64,000 bases of DNA from Polaromonas sp. (lineage in GTDB: Bacteria > Pseudomonadota > Gammaproteobacteria > Burkholderiales > Burkholderiaceae_C). The notes under the pieces were generated by a model. That model was not told the origin of the DNA. It worked only from the letters and a program-made list of their open reading frames with translations, and did not search any database. Positions 49,973 to 58,955 of the stretch are shown piece by piece. A program made the position numbers and the translations under genes. The stretch's first letter is position 1; the number at the start of each line of letters is the position of its first letter. The stretch lies in assembly GCA_013297865.1 (NCBI GenBank), contig JAAFIP010000004.1, positions 1 through 64,000 on the forward strand, given 5' to 3'.

Positions 49973-50911
49973 TCAGGCAGGCAGCAAAAATTCCAGCCCC
50001 AGCATGCAGGCCAGCAAAGTGCGGTTCACGGGCGTGGGGATGCCCAGGCGCTCGCCTTCGCGCACGACAGCGCCGTTGACATAGCCCACCTCGGTGCGCA
50101 CACCGCGCTCCAGGGTCTGCAGCATCGAGGTTTTGAATTCATAGGGCAGGCCTGCGCCCGCTTTTTTCCATGCTTGCAGTGGTTCAGTCAAGCTCACGCG
50201 CACGCCTTTGGCGCGTGCTATCGCCATCGTCTCGGCAACAGCAGCGCAGCCCGTGTCCTGCAGCGCCTGGACCTTGTACAGATCGCCATAGCCCAGGCGT
50301 GTGATGGCGGCCAGAGCGCCCGTGGCCACATTGATAAACAGCTTGTCCCACATCACGCCCAGGATGTTGTCGCTGGCAAAGGTCTGCAAACCTGCCGCAT
50401 TGAAAATGTCTGCCAGCTGCTGCACTCGCGCACTGATGGCGCCCGCGCCATTGCAGTCCAGCTCGCCGATGTGGGTGTCTTTGCCTACATGGCCGCAGAT
50501 CACATGGCCGGGCGCAATGATCTGGCCACCGCAGTAGGTTTTGCCCGCCAGCACGCGCTGCGCACCCACCAGCTCACTCAACACCTCTTCATGCCCCAAG
50601 CCGTTTTGCAGCGACAGCACGCAGGTCTGCGGCCCTAGCAGGCCCATCGCAGACTGCATCGCCTCGCGTGTCTGGGCTGACTTGACCAGCACGATCACGC
50701 AGTCCACCACACCCGCGTCATCAGGCTGGGTGCTGGCATGTGCCTGCACCACGCGGTCCACGCCAGCGGTGCGCAGTGTCAAGCCTGTTTTCTGGATGGC
50801 CTGCACATGCGCTGCGTTGCGCGTGATCAGCCATACCTCGTGCCCGGCCTCGGTTAGCACACCGCCGATGGCACTGCCCAAGGCACCTGCACCCAGTATG
50901 GCAAATTTCAT
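49973..50911 (-). CDS. Ketopantoate reductase-family (2-dehydropantoate 2-reductase-like) oxidoreductase
   Basis: 312 residues: NADP Rossmann start MKFAILGAGALGSAIGG and C-terminal helical domain with MWDKLFINVATGAL (catalytic Lys). Family members reduce 2-keto acids such as ketopantoate; catabolic paralogues are common. ATG 50911 is chosen, with upstream extension unlikely. It lies 11 bases after the acyl-CoA dehydrogenase stop, in the same operon. Confidence 0.87.
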   Translation of the reverse strand: MKFAILGAGALGSAIGGVLTEAGHEVWLITRNAAHVQAIQKTGLTLRTAGVDRVVQAHASTQPDDAGVVDCVIVLVKSAQTREAMQSAMGLLGPQTCVLSLQNGLGHEEVLSELVGAQRVLAGKTYCGGQIIAPGHVICGHVGKDTHIGELDCNGAGAISARVQQLADIFNAAGLQTFASDNILGVMWDKLFINVATGALAAITRLGYGDLYKVQALQDTGCAAVAETMAIARAKGVRVSLTEPLQAWKKAGAGLPYEFKTSMLQTLERGVRTEVGYVNGAVVREGERLGIPTPVNRTLLACMLGLEFLLPA

Positions 50912-50921
50912 GATGTTCCTT

Positions 50922-52106
50922 TCACCGGTGCAGGTCAAACACCGCGGCACCGCGCCTGGCCATGCTGCGCGCAATCACGCTGCGGTGGATTTCGCTGGTG
51001 CCATCATAGATGCGGTAAATGCGCGCATCGCGGTAGTAGCGCTCCATCGGCAGGTCCTTGCAATAGCCCATGCCACCAAAAACCTGCACGCCCCGGTCTA
51101 CCACACGGCCCAGGGTTTCAGCGGCCTGCACCTTGACCATGGCAATATCATCGCGTGCATCCAGCCCCTGGTCAATCTTCCACGCAGCATGCAGCACCAT
51201 CCAGCGCGCTGCATTGATCTCGATGGCGCTGTCCGCCAGCATTTGCTGCACCATCTGAAAATCGGCAATCGGCTTGCCAAACTGGCGCCGTTGTGTGGCG
51301 TAGTCAGTCATCAACTCCAGCACATGCGCCGCCTTGCCCACCGCGCGGGCGCCCACCTGCGCCAGACGCACCACACCCAGCACCTGCATGGCCATCTTGA
51401 AGCCCTTGCCGCGCTCGCCCAAGAGGGCGATGGGCTCCAATTTCACTTGGTCAAACCACAGCTCGTTGTGCGATGTGCCGCGCAGGCCCATCATTTTCTG
51501 GTCTTTGCCTACGCTGAAACCCGGGGTGCCTTTATCAACCAGAAAAAGTGAAATCTCCCTGTCGCTGGCGGCCTGGCCTGTCTGGGCCGACACGATGAAA
51601 AAATCGCTCACCTCAGCGTCGCTGATGAAATGCTTGGAGCCGCTCAGTATCCAACTGCCATCGGCCTGCAGCACGGCACGGGTTTTGATGCCTTGCGCAT
51701 CACTGCCCGCACCAGCTTCGGTGATGGCAATCGACGCTGTGCGCTCGCCGCACACACAGGGGGTGAGCCAGCGCTCAATCTGCGCGCCCTGACAGGCCAG
51801 CAGCGCTTCATACACATTGCCAAAGGCGCGGCGGATCAGAATGTCAGTGGTGTGGCCCATCTGCTCTTCACACAGCATGCGGTCCACGGTGCTCAGGCCA
51901 CCGCCACCCAGATCCTGGCTGATGTTGAGCGCGTACAGCCCCAAGGCCTGGGATTTGCGGAAAATCTCCTGGGCCTTGGCAGGTGCCAGCGATCCGGTGG
52001 TCTCCACTTCCTCTTCCAGGGGCTTGAGCTCCTGCGCGATGAATCGACGCAGCGTGTCGATCATCATTTTCTGTTCTTCAGTCAGTCCAAAATGCATCAT
52101 GCTCAC
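50922..52106 (-). CDS. Acyl-CoA dehydrogenase
   Basis: 394 residues, full-length FAD-dependent acyl-CoA dehydrogenase. N-terminal helical part, SITEAGAGSDAQG (FAD/substrate loop), SGSKHFISDAEVSDF and C-terminal YRIYDGTSEIHR. At the usual catalytic Glu position (YEGT) this protein has Asp (YDGT), seen in some bacterial relatives. The start is GTG 52106; ATG 52100 or 52097 are possible. First gene of the ACAD-KPR-VOC-MaoC group, presumably degrading a short CoA-ester. Confidence 0.9.
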   Translation of the reverse strand: MSMMHFGLTEEQKMMIDTLRRFIAQELKPLEEEVETTGSLAPAKAQEIFRKSQALGLYALNISQDLGGGGLSTVDRMLCEEQMGHTTDILIRRAFGNVYEALLACQGAQIERWLTPCVCGERTASIAITEAGAGSDAQGIKTRAVLQADGSWILSGSKHFISDAEVSDFFIVSAQTGQAASDREISLFLVDKGTPGFSVGKDQKMMGLRGTSHNELWFDQVKLEPIALLGERGKGFKMAMQVLGVVRLAQVGARAVGKAAHVLELMTDYATQRRQFGKPIADFQMVQQMLADSAIEINAARWMVLHAAWKIDQGLDARDDIAMVKVQAAETLGRVVDRGVQVFGGMGYCKDLPMERYYRDARIYRIYDGTSEIHRSVIARSMARRGAAVFDLHR

Positions 52107-52129
52107 ATTGATAAAGAAAAATGGCTCCA

Positions 52130-52170
52130 GCCCAATGGAATATCGCGGGAGCAGCTATTAATTTGATAGT
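52130..52170 (+). repeat. Interspersed repeat copy 13
   Basis: GCCCAATGGAATATCGCGGG then AGCAGCTATTAATTTGATAG, between the dehydroshikimate-dehydratase barrel stop and the acyl-CoA dehydrogenase start. Confidence 0.95.
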
Positions 52171-52173
52171 GAT

Positions 52174-53067
52174 TCAGGAGGCAGCCTTGAGCCGCATGGC
52201 GTTGGGTAGCGGTGTGGAGCGGCGCAGCACGTCCTCAGCCAGCCAGGTGGCACTTTTGCGCGCACGCGCGGCCACCAGAGGCAAGGGCAGGTTCAGATAA
52301 TCGTCGTTGAACACTTCAAAGCTGTAGTCGCCGCTGTAGCCCAGGCGGTCCAGCCGGGTCACCAGCTCAACCAGTGCCTCGCTGTGCACGCCTTCGCCAG
52401 GAAACACGCGGAAGGTGCGCGCGGTCTGCATGCGCTCTTCGAAGCTCTTGGTCTCGTTCCACATGAAATCCGCCAGCTGCACCAAAAAGATTTTCCGCGG
52501 GTCCAGAAAATCCAGCTCTTCCAGCGGCGTTTTGGCTGCCAGCACATGAAACGAGTCCACGCAGATGCCCAGATTGGGTGCATCGGCGCGGCACACCACG
52601 TCCCACGAGGTGGTGAACTCGTTGATCGTGCGGCCCCAGCTCAGGCCTTCATACGCGATCTTGATGCCAAAGGGCACGGCCAGCATGGCCAGCTTGCGCA
52701 GGTCTTTGGCAATTTTGTCCAGGTCATGCGTGGCATGGGCCGATACCGACGAGCAGGCCAGCAGCACCTTGCAGTCCAGCGCTGCTGCCATCTCCAGCAT
52801 CGACTTGGCAATGTCTACCTTGTAGTCATGCAGATGGCCGCTCAGCCCCTCAAAATCGCGCAGCACCTGAAACCCCGTGCCGCGCAAACCGCTGGCCTTC
52901 ACTGCCTTCACAGCTGCCTGCAGGCCCTGCGGATGGCCTACCAGATCGTTGGCCTTGAGCATGACCTGGCTAAAGCCTGCCTGCAGCATGGCCTCGAGTT
53001 TGGCCTCGATGGGCCCGGCCAGACTGATGGTGTCCATGCCGAAGCCTTCGTAAATGTTGTGGGCCAT
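52174..53067 (-). CDS. 3-dehydroshikimate dehydratase-like TIM barrel (AsbF/QuiC type)
   Basis: 297-residue xylose-isomerase-like barrel. The metal ligands of AsbF-type 3-dehydroshikimate dehydratase are all present with matching early spacings: E140 (KIAYEGLSWG), D171 (GICVDSFH), Q197 (LVQLADF) and E251 (YSFEVFND). It converts 3-dehydroshikimate to protocatechuate. In pseudomonads this domain is fused to an HPPD-like domain (QuiC1); here the partner is a separate gene directly upstream, 2 bases apart. The pathway context (aroQ, AroE-like) supports it. Confidence 0.85.
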   Translation of the reverse strand: MAHNIYEGFGMDTISLAGPIEAKLEAMLQAGFSQVMLKANDLVGHPQGLQAAVKAVKASGLRGTGFQVLRDFEGLSGHLHDYKVDIAKSMLEMAAALDCKVLLACSSVSAHATHDLDKIAKDLRKLAMLAVPFGIKIAYEGLSWGRTINEFTTSWDVVCRADAPNLGICVDSFHVLAAKTPLEELDFLDPRKIFLVQLADFMWNETKSFEERMQTARTFRVFPGEGVHSEALVELVTRLDRLGYSGDYSFEVFNDDYLNLPLPLVAARARKSATWLAEDVLRRSTPLPNAMRLKAAS

Positions 53068-53069
53068 GG

Positions 53070-54011
53070 CTATGCACCCACGCTTGCGGTTTTGGCACCT
53101 GCATGGGCGCTTTGCACCAGCTCAAACACCACGCCACCCAGATAGGTCTTGGTGATGGCACCACGCTGCTCGGTGTGTGCGGCGGTGGTTTCCACAAACT
53201 CAATGCCCAGCTTGCGCAGCGCGGCCACGGCGGCCAGCACGTCGGGCACACCCAGGCCGATGCGGTGCAGCTTCTCGTCCGCGTCCAGCACATTGAGCTC
53301 GGGCTCCACCAGCTGCAGCATGAAGGCGTTGCTGCTGGAGAGCGCCGGGCTTTGCAGCAAACGCCCCTTGGGCATGATGCCAAAGCGCTGTGAGTCAGGA
53401 ATCTCGCCAAAGCCAAACAGCTCTTTGTAAAACTCGGTCCAGTCGTTGCTGCGCTCAGGCCCGATGTACTGCACCACACCAAAAAAGTGGATGCCCTGCG
53501 TGGCCTGGGGCTTTTGCTCTACCGAAGGAATAGGCGTGAAGTCCACGTCGTAGATGGAAAACTCCTTGTAGCGGTCGACAAAATAAATGCGGCTGCCGCC
53601 TGCGCCATGGATGGCCGGAATATTGAGCTCCATCACCTGCGCATGGGTAGGCACCTCCCAGGCACCGCGCTCCAGTGCATAGGCATAGGCCGCGCGCGCG
53701 TCGCGCACACGCAGCGCCACCGCTGAGATCGTAGGCACATCCTTGCCATGCGAAGCACCCTGCACCTCGCTGGGATGGGCATTGACCACCACATTGAGCG
53801 CGCCTTGACGGTACAGCAGCACCTCCCGCGAACGGTGCCGCGCCACGGGCTTGAACCCCATCATCTCCAGCACCTGCCCCAGCGCTTGCGGCTTGCTGGT
53901 GGCGTATTCAATGAACTCGATACCGTCCAAACCGATGGGGTTGGACGCATCGCTGAAAGACGCCTGCAAAGGTTCACGCTGGGAGGCGGCGGTGGTCAGA
54001 AGATCGCTCAT
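53070..54011 (-). CDS. 4-Hydroxyphenylpyruvate dioxygenase-like protein (split QuiC partner)
   Basis: 313 residues of the HPPD/VOC fold with two repeats. Metal ligands H175 (GIHFFGVVQ), H249 (KLHRIGLGV) and E297 (GGVVFELVQ) are intact. True HPPD turns 4-hydroxyphenylpyruvate into homogentisate, but this copy is about 40 residues shorter and adjoins the dehydroshikimate dehydratase. It therefore matches the C-terminal half of fused QuiC1, whose own activity is unclear. First gene of the minus-strand run reaching down to aroE. Confidence 0.82.
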   Translation of the reverse strand: MSDLLTTAASQREPLQASFSDASNPIGLDGIEFIEYATSKPQALGQVLEMMGFKPVARHRSREVLLYRQGALNVVVNAHPSEVQGASHGKDVPTISAVALRVRDARAAYAYALERGAWEVPTHAQVMELNIPAIHGAGGSRIYFVDRYKEFSIYDVDFTPIPSVEQKPQATQGIHFFGVVQYIGPERSNDWTEFYKELFGFGEIPDSQRFGIMPKGRLLQSPALSSSNAFMLQLVEPELNVLDADEKLHRIGLGVPDVLAAVAALRKLGIEFVETTAAHTEQRGAITKTYLGGVVFELVQSAHAGAKTASVGA

Positions 54012-54060
54012 GTTGTTTTACCTGTGACGGGTGTGGAGTTCGAAGAATGAATACCAACTT

Positions 54061-54244
54061 CCGGACGCGAAGGGCGCGAAAATTACGCGAAGGACGCGAA
54101 AGAAGAAAAAATTGAATAAAAATTTAAAGTTAAAAATCTAAAAATCCTGGGTTGCATTTTTTTTTAAAAATCTCATTCCCCTTTTTTGTATTTTTGGTAT
54201 TCCTTTCGCGTCCTTCGCGCAACCTTCGCGTCCTTCGCGTCCGG
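54061..54244. repeat. Large palindrome: 42-bp arms around an AT-rich core
   Basis: The arms 54061-54102 and 54203-54244 pair at 38 of 42 positions. They are built from repeated ACGCGAAGG-type units, around a ~100-base core of A/T runs. It fills most of the 242-base gap between the HPPD-like gene and livF; no gene is seen. Confidence 0.92.
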
Positions 54245-54253
54245 CTGTTCTCT

Positions 54254-54994
54254 TCAAATGGATGCCTTAGCCACATGACCACCCAAAAAGAGGCGCTCAA
54301 TATTCGGATCAGCCAGCAATTCTGAGGCTGGCTTATGCAGCACGCAGCGGCCGGACTCGAGCGCTACGGCGTCGTCGGAGACTTTCAAGGCGCTTTTGAC
54401 GTTTTGTTCCACCATCAGCACCGTGGTGCCCTGGTCGACCAGTTTGCGTAGCAGCTTGAATACGTCCTGCACCACGATGGGTGACAGGCCAATAGAGGGT
54501 TCGTCGATCAGCAGCACCTTGGGGCGCAGCAGCAGGGCGCGGCCGATTTCTAGCTGCTTTTGCTCGCCGCCGGACAGGGCGCTGGCTTGCGAGTTGATGC
54601 GCTCTTTCACGCGCGGAAAAAACTCCAGCACTTCGGGAATGCGCTCGTGGGTGGTTTTGGTGCCCAGTGTGATGCCGCCCAGCTCCAGGTTTTGCCACAC
54701 GGTGAGCTGGCCAAACAGGTTGCGGCCTTGCGGCACAAACGCAATGCCTTTGGCCAGCAGCTCTTTTTGCGTGGCCCCAGAAATGTCTTGCCCGTCAAAC
54801 AAGACCTTGCCCTGGCGCGGCTTGAGCAGCCCAAACAGGGTCTTGAGCACGGTGGATTTGCCCGCGCCGTTGGGGCCAATCAGCAGCGTGATGGCGTTGC
54901 GCTGAATCTTGAGGTTCAGGTTGTTCAGGATCATGAAATCCTTGTAGCCTGCCACCACGTCCTGAAATTCGATGCAAGTGTCATGGCCCATCAT
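54254..54994 (-). CDS. livF: Branched-chain-type ABC transporter ATPase LivF
   Basis: 246 residues. Walker A GPNGAGKST, signature LSGGEQKQLEIGRAL and Walker B KVLLIDEPS, with the LivF-type QGRNLFGQLTV Q-loop. Cytoplasmic ATPase of a LivFGMHK importer. The start overlaps the livG stop (TGATG). The LivFGHM family in Burkholderiales also carries aromatic and hydroaromatic acids, so the substrate may be that of the adjoining aro-type genes. Confidence 0.93.
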   Translation of the reverse strand: MMGHDTCIEFQDVVAGYKDFMILNNLNLKIQRNAITLLIGPNGAGKSTVLKTLFGLLKPRQGKVLFDGQDISGATQKELLAKGIAFVPQGRNLFGQLTVWQNLELGGITLGTKTTHERIPEVLEFFPRVKERINSQASALSGGEQKQLEIGRALLLRPKVLLIDEPSIGLSPIVVQDVFKLLRKLVDQGTTVLMVEQNVKSALKVSDDAVALESGRCVLHKPASELLADPNIERLFLGGHVAKASI

Positions 54995-55746
54995 CAGGCT
55001 CCCAGATAAGCGTCAAGCACTTGCTTGTTGCCGCGGATTTCAGCCGGTGTACCGATAGCCAGCACCTTGCCCTCGACCATCACCATGATGCGGTGGCACA
55101 GGTCCATCACAAAATCCATATTGTGTTCAATCACGACGAAGCTACTCTTTTTACCAAAGCGCGGGTTCTGGTTCAGGTCTTTGAGCAGGGTGGAGATGCC
55201 GCCCACCAGCGCCGGGTTCACCCCCGCGCAAGGCTCGTCCAGCAGCACCAAATCAGGCTCGCTCATGAAGGCCATCGCAATGTCCACCAGCTTTTGCTGG
55301 CCATAGCTGAGCGTGCCAGCTTTCAGATGGGCCACATGCTCGATGCGAAACTGCTTGATCAGCGCATCGGCCTTGTCGCCCAGGCCAGAGTCGCTGGGCG
55401 CAAACATGCGGCTGAACATGCTGCCCTGGTGCTCCTGCGCTGCCACCAGCAGGTTGTCGCGCACGGTCATCTTGCCAAACACCTGTAGGGTCTGAAAAGT
55501 GCGGCCCACGCCGCGGCGGCTTAGCTCCAGCGGCCCCAGGCGGGTCACGTCTTTGCCATGCAGCTCAATCGTGCCTTCGTCTGGCGTGATCTGGCCGAGC
55601 ATGGAGTTGAACAGCGTGGTCTTGCCCGAGCCGTTGGGGCCAATCACCCCGAAAATTTCACCTGGCTGCACTTCAAAGCTCACACCGCCCACCGCCTGGA
55701 TAGCGCCGTAAGCCTTTTTGAGCTGGGTGACTTTGAGCAAGCTCAT
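54994..55746 (-). CDS. livG: Branched-chain-type ABC transporter ATPase LivG
   Basis: 250 residues with Walker A GPNGSGKTT, signature LSYGQQKLVDIAMAF and Walker B DLVLLDEPCAGVNP. Overlaps livM by 4 bases (ATGA) and livF by one base. Confidence 0.93.
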   Translation of the reverse strand: MSLLKVTQLKKAYGAIQAVGGVSFEVQPGEIFGVIGPNGSGKTTLFNSMLGQITPDEGTIELHGKDVTRLGPLELSRRGVGRTFQTLQVFGKMTVRDNLLVAAQEHQGSMFSRMFAPSDSGLGDKADALIKQFRIEHVAHLKAGTLSYGQQKLVDIAMAFMSEPDLVLLDEPCAGVNPALVGGISTLLKDLNQNPRFGKKSSFVVIEHNMDFVMDLCHRIMVMVEGKVLAIGTPAEIRGNKQVLDAYLGA

Positions 55747-56750
55747 GGTGCGCCACCAATCTCTGCGGCGCGCTGGCTGCGCTGCAGGCTGGCTTTGCGT
55801 GCGTCACGCTTTTCTCTCAGGCGGTCGGGCAGGCTCAGCAGCCCATCGGGCAGCCAGATCATCATGATGACCACCACTGCGCCAAACAGGGGCAGATACC
55901 AATTGGCCAGTGCAGGCGCAGCATCGCGAATCCAGTCGGGCACCACGACGCCCATGGCCGCGCCCAGCAGCGGGCCCCAGAAATAGCCCGAACCGCCCAC
56001 CACCACCATCAGATACATCATGATCGACGCACCCACTGCAAACGGCGCAGGCTCGATGAAGTCCACCAGCGACGCAAACAGCACACCTGCCACGCCCGCA
56101 TAGCTGGCGCCAATGGCAAAGCTCATCAAGGTGTAGCTGCGGGTGTTGATGCCCAGACTTTCGGCGCGGATCGGGTTGTCGCGCAGCGCGGTGAAGGCCT
56201 TGCCCCAGGGCGAGCGCAGTAGGCCCCACAGCAGGGCCACCATGATTGCAGTGCAGGCCAGCACGAAATAGTAGTAGGCCAGGCCGCCCTTGAGCGACAG
56301 GCCGAGCAGCTCGGGCCGCGCAATGCCGTTGATACCAAAGGTGCCGCCGGTCAGCCATTCTTCGTTGCGCATCACCAGGTACATGGCCGTGTTAAAGCCC
56401 AGCGTAGCAAAGGCCAGGTAGATCGTCTGCACACGCAGCGCAGGAAAGCCCACCACCAGGCCGGTAAAAAAGCACAGCGCCACGGCCAGCGGCATACCCA
56501 GCCACCAGCTGAAACCTGCCTTGAGCAAAATGGCCACGGTGTAGGCACCTATGCCAAAGAAAGCCGCATGGCCCAGCGACTTCTGCCCTGCGTAGCCCAC
56601 AGTCAGGTTCAGGCCCATGGTGGCGATCACAAAGATCAGCCAATAGGTGAACAGATAGACGCCGTAATTTTTAAGAAACTGCGGCGCAACCAACAGAATG
56701 ATCGCGCAGGCAGCTATGAAAACTGTAGTGAGAAGGCGAGGGCTGTTCAT
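55743..56750 (-). CDS. livM: ABC transporter permease LivM; first membrane helix overlaps a repeat
   Basis: 335 residues, about 9 membrane helices, with the LivM motif ALRDNPIRAESLGINTRSY-type EAA loop. Residues 7-21 (LTTVFIAACAIILLV) of the first helix are encoded by a diverged interspersed repeat (copy 15). Pairs with LivH to form the inner-membrane channel; starts within the livH 3' end by 4 bases. Confidence 0.92.
   Translation of the reverse strand: MNSPRLLTTVFIAACAIILLVAPQFLKNYGVYLFTYWLIFVIATMGLNLTVGYAGQKSLGHAAFFGIGAYTVAILLKAGFSWWLGMPLAVALCFFTGLVVGFPALRVQTIYLAFATLGFNTAMYLVMRNEEWLTGGTFGINGIARPELLGLSLKGGLAYYYFVLACTAIMVALLWGLLRSPWGKAFTALRDNPIRAESLGINTRSYTLMSFAIGASYAGVAGVLFASLVDFIEPAPFAVGASIMMYLMVVVGGSGYFWGPLLGAAMGVVVPDWIRDAAPALANWYLPLFGAVVVIMMIWLPDGLLSLPDRLREKRDARKASLQRSQRAAEIGGAP
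56688..56730 (+). repeat. Diverged interspersed repeat copy 15, inside livM codons
   Basis: CAACCAACAGAATGATCGCG then CAGGCAGCTATGAAAACTGTAGTG. It keeps the CAGCTAT and TGTAG landmarks and gives VFIAACAII in the livM frame. Confidence 0.6.
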
Positions 56751-57622
56751 ACCTTGCGCTCCTCTTTCTTGCCCAGCAGGCCTTGCGGCTTGAACAGAAT
56801 GACCACCATGAAAATCACCAAAGCCACGGCGTCTTTATACGATGGCGAGATGTACGCGGCAGCGAGGTTTTCACTCACGCCCACAATCAGCCCGCCCAGC
56901 AGCGCGCCGCGCGAGTTGTTGAAGCCGCCGATGATGGCCGCAAAAAACGCCTTGGTGCCCAGCGACTCGCCCATGTCAAACTTGGCCAGATAGGTGGGCG
57001 TGACCAGCAGCGCTGCCATGCAGGCCAGCACCGCATTGATGGCAAAGGTATAAAAAATCATGCGCGGCACATTGATGCCCAGCACCGAGGCGCTCTCGGT
57101 GTTCTGCGCCACAGCCTGCATCGCACGGCCCGTGACGGTTTTGGAGATGAAGGCCTGCACCGCAAACACAATGACCAGCGCGCACACCAGGGTGCCGATG
57201 TCGCCCATCGTCACCGTGACACCGCCCACATTGAACAGCGTGTCGCCAAACAGCGCAGGAAAAGGATGCGCCTCTGCACTGTAGCCTGCGCGCAGGCTGT
57301 TGCGCATGACGATCGACAGGCCAATCGTGGCCACCACAATCGGCATCATGCCAAACTTGAACAGCGGGTCCACCACGCTGCGCTTGAAAGCCCAGCCCAG
57401 CACGGCCACCGCCACCACCATCGTCAAGCCCAGGCTCACCAGCAGTGGCGCACCCAGGTGCATGAAGCCCAGCATGGCAAACGCGGGCAGCATGACAAAT
57501 TCGCCTTGCGCAAAATTGATCGTGCCTGCCGCCTGCCACAGCAGCGTAAAGCCCAGTGCGGCCAGCGCGTAGATGCTGCCGGTGGACAGGCCACTGAAGA
57601 AAAGCTGGAGGAAGTCGGTCAT
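56747..57622 (-). CDS. livH: ABC transporter permease LivH
   Basis: 291 residues starting MTDFLQLFFSGLSTGSIYAL, the classic LivH N-terminus; about 8 helices and the conserved EAA-loop ALRDNTESASVLGINV-type segment (here AVAQNTESASVLGINVPRM). An upstream extension to 57676 is rejected. Second subunit of the Liv permease pair. Confidence 0.92.
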   Translation of the reverse strand: MTDFLQLFFSGLSTGSIYALAALGFTLLWQAAGTINFAQGEFVMLPAFAMLGFMHLGAPLLVSLGLTMVVAVAVLGWAFKRSVVDPLFKFGMMPIVVATIGLSIVMRNSLRAGYSAEAHPFPALFGDTLFNVGGVTVTMGDIGTLVCALVIVFAVQAFISKTVTGRAMQAVAQNTESASVLGINVPRMIFYTFAINAVLACMAALLVTPTYLAKFDMGESLGTKAFFAAIIGGFNNSRGALLGGLIVGVSENLAAAYISPSYKDAVALVIFMVVILFKPQGLLGKKEERKV

Positions 57623-57719
57623 GAGTGCAATGCAGTGTGCGCTCGCTCTGGGCTGGCCCGAAGGCCATGGCCTCATGAACCCGCAGCCAGGCCCAGTGCG
57701 AACGTTGTGGGGTGCGAGA

Positions 57720-58874
57720 TTACTTCTTGGCGCTCAGCGGTGGCAGCACTTCGATCACTTCCTGCTTGCCGTTTTTCACCTGCACCAGGAAGCTCGAGCG
57801 GTCCAGATCGCCCTTGTCATCAAAGTTCACATCCATCAGGATGCCGGGGTATTTGGCGGCGCTGATCGACAGGCCCTTCATGGCCTTGGCTACGGCGGCG
57901 CGGTCAAACTTGCCCACCTTCTCTACAGCGGCCTTGAGCGAGTAGATGCCGGTGTAGCCCTTGATGCCGTTATGGTCGCTAATGTATTTGTAGTCCTGGT
58001 AGAACTTGGCCTTGAACTTCAGCATCTCGGGGCTGGGCGCGTCCACGGTCAGGCCCACGTGGGCAATGGCGCCGTTGGCTGCCTCGCCTGCCAGGTCAAT
58101 CACTTTCTGGCCCGTCAGTGTGGTCTCACCAATGATGGGCTTGGTCCAGCCCTGCTTGCGCAGTTCGCGCAGGATACGGGCCGACTCGTCTTCGTTCAGG
58201 TAGACAAACAGCGCGTCGGCATTGGACTGCTTGGCCTTGAGCACGGCTGCAGAAAAGTCCACCTGGCCGGCGTCGGTAGACACCTCGGTGGCGATCTTGG
58301 TGTCTGTAGGAGCCAGGGCTTTCTTGATCATGTCCAGGCCGCCTTTACCAAAGTCATTGTTCACATACACGATGGCCAGGTTTTTCACCTTGGCCTGCGT
58401 AGCGATGTACTTGGCCACTTTGGGCATGGCCGTGGCTTGGGTGAAACTGGTGCGGAAGATATAGGGGTTGTTTTGCAGGGTGATGTTGGCTGCCTCGCCG
58501 CCCGTCCAGTTGGGGATCTGGGCTTTTTCAGATTCCTTCATGCTCACGATGATGGAGCCGCTGAACACGGGGCCAAAAATAGCAAACACATCCTGGTCCA
58601 CCGCTTTTTTGGTCAGGCCCAGCGCCACACCGGGGTTGGTGGTGGTGTCAGAGATCAGCAATTCAATCTTTTTGCCCAGAATGCCGCCATTGGCGTTGAC
58701 TTCCTTGACGGCCATCTCGACGCCGTTTTTGAAGTTGGTGCCAGCAGAGGCGCCGCCACCTGAGAGCTCGACAATCGCTGCCACTTTCACGCTGTTTTGG
58801 GCAAAAGCACCCATTGCGGCCGCAGCCATTGCGCAGGCAGCTACGCATTTCAGAGCAAAACGTTTTTTCATCAA
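57720..58874 (-). CDS. livK: Periplasmic ABC-type substrate-binding protein (LivK/UrtA-like)
   Basis: 384 residues: signal peptide (1-25, ending GAFA) and type I periplasmic-binding fold (VAAIVELSGGGASAGTNFKNG start, GPVFSGSIIVS, VNNDFGKGGLDMIK). Captures an amino acid, amide or aromatic acid for LivHMGF. First gene of the operon, divergent from an IclR regulator that probably controls it. Confidence 0.92.
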   Translation of the reverse strand: MMKKRFALKCVAACAMAAAAMGAFAQNSVKVAAIVELSGGGASAGTNFKNGVEMAVKEVNANGGILGKKIELLISDTTTNPGVALGLTKKAVDQDVFAIFGPVFSGSIIVSMKESEKAQIPNWTGGEAANITLQNNPYIFRTSFTQATAMPKVAKYIATQAKVKNLAIVYVNNDFGKGGLDMIKKALAPTDTKIATEVSTDAGQVDFSAAVLKAKQSNADALFVYLNEDESARILRELRKQGWTKPIIGETTLTGQKVIDLAGEAANGAIAHVGLTVDAPSPEMLKFKAKFYQDYKYISDHNGIKGYTGIYSLKAAVEKVGKFDRAAVAKAMKGLSISAAKYPGILMDVNFDDKGDLDRSSFLVQVKNGKQEVIEVLPPLSAKK

Positions 58875-58955
58875 TGTCTCCAGAATAAAATTGAATGGAC
58901 GCTAAAAACAATACCCGCCCTGCGTATTGCCAGCACTTGAGCTGACACGCAAAAC

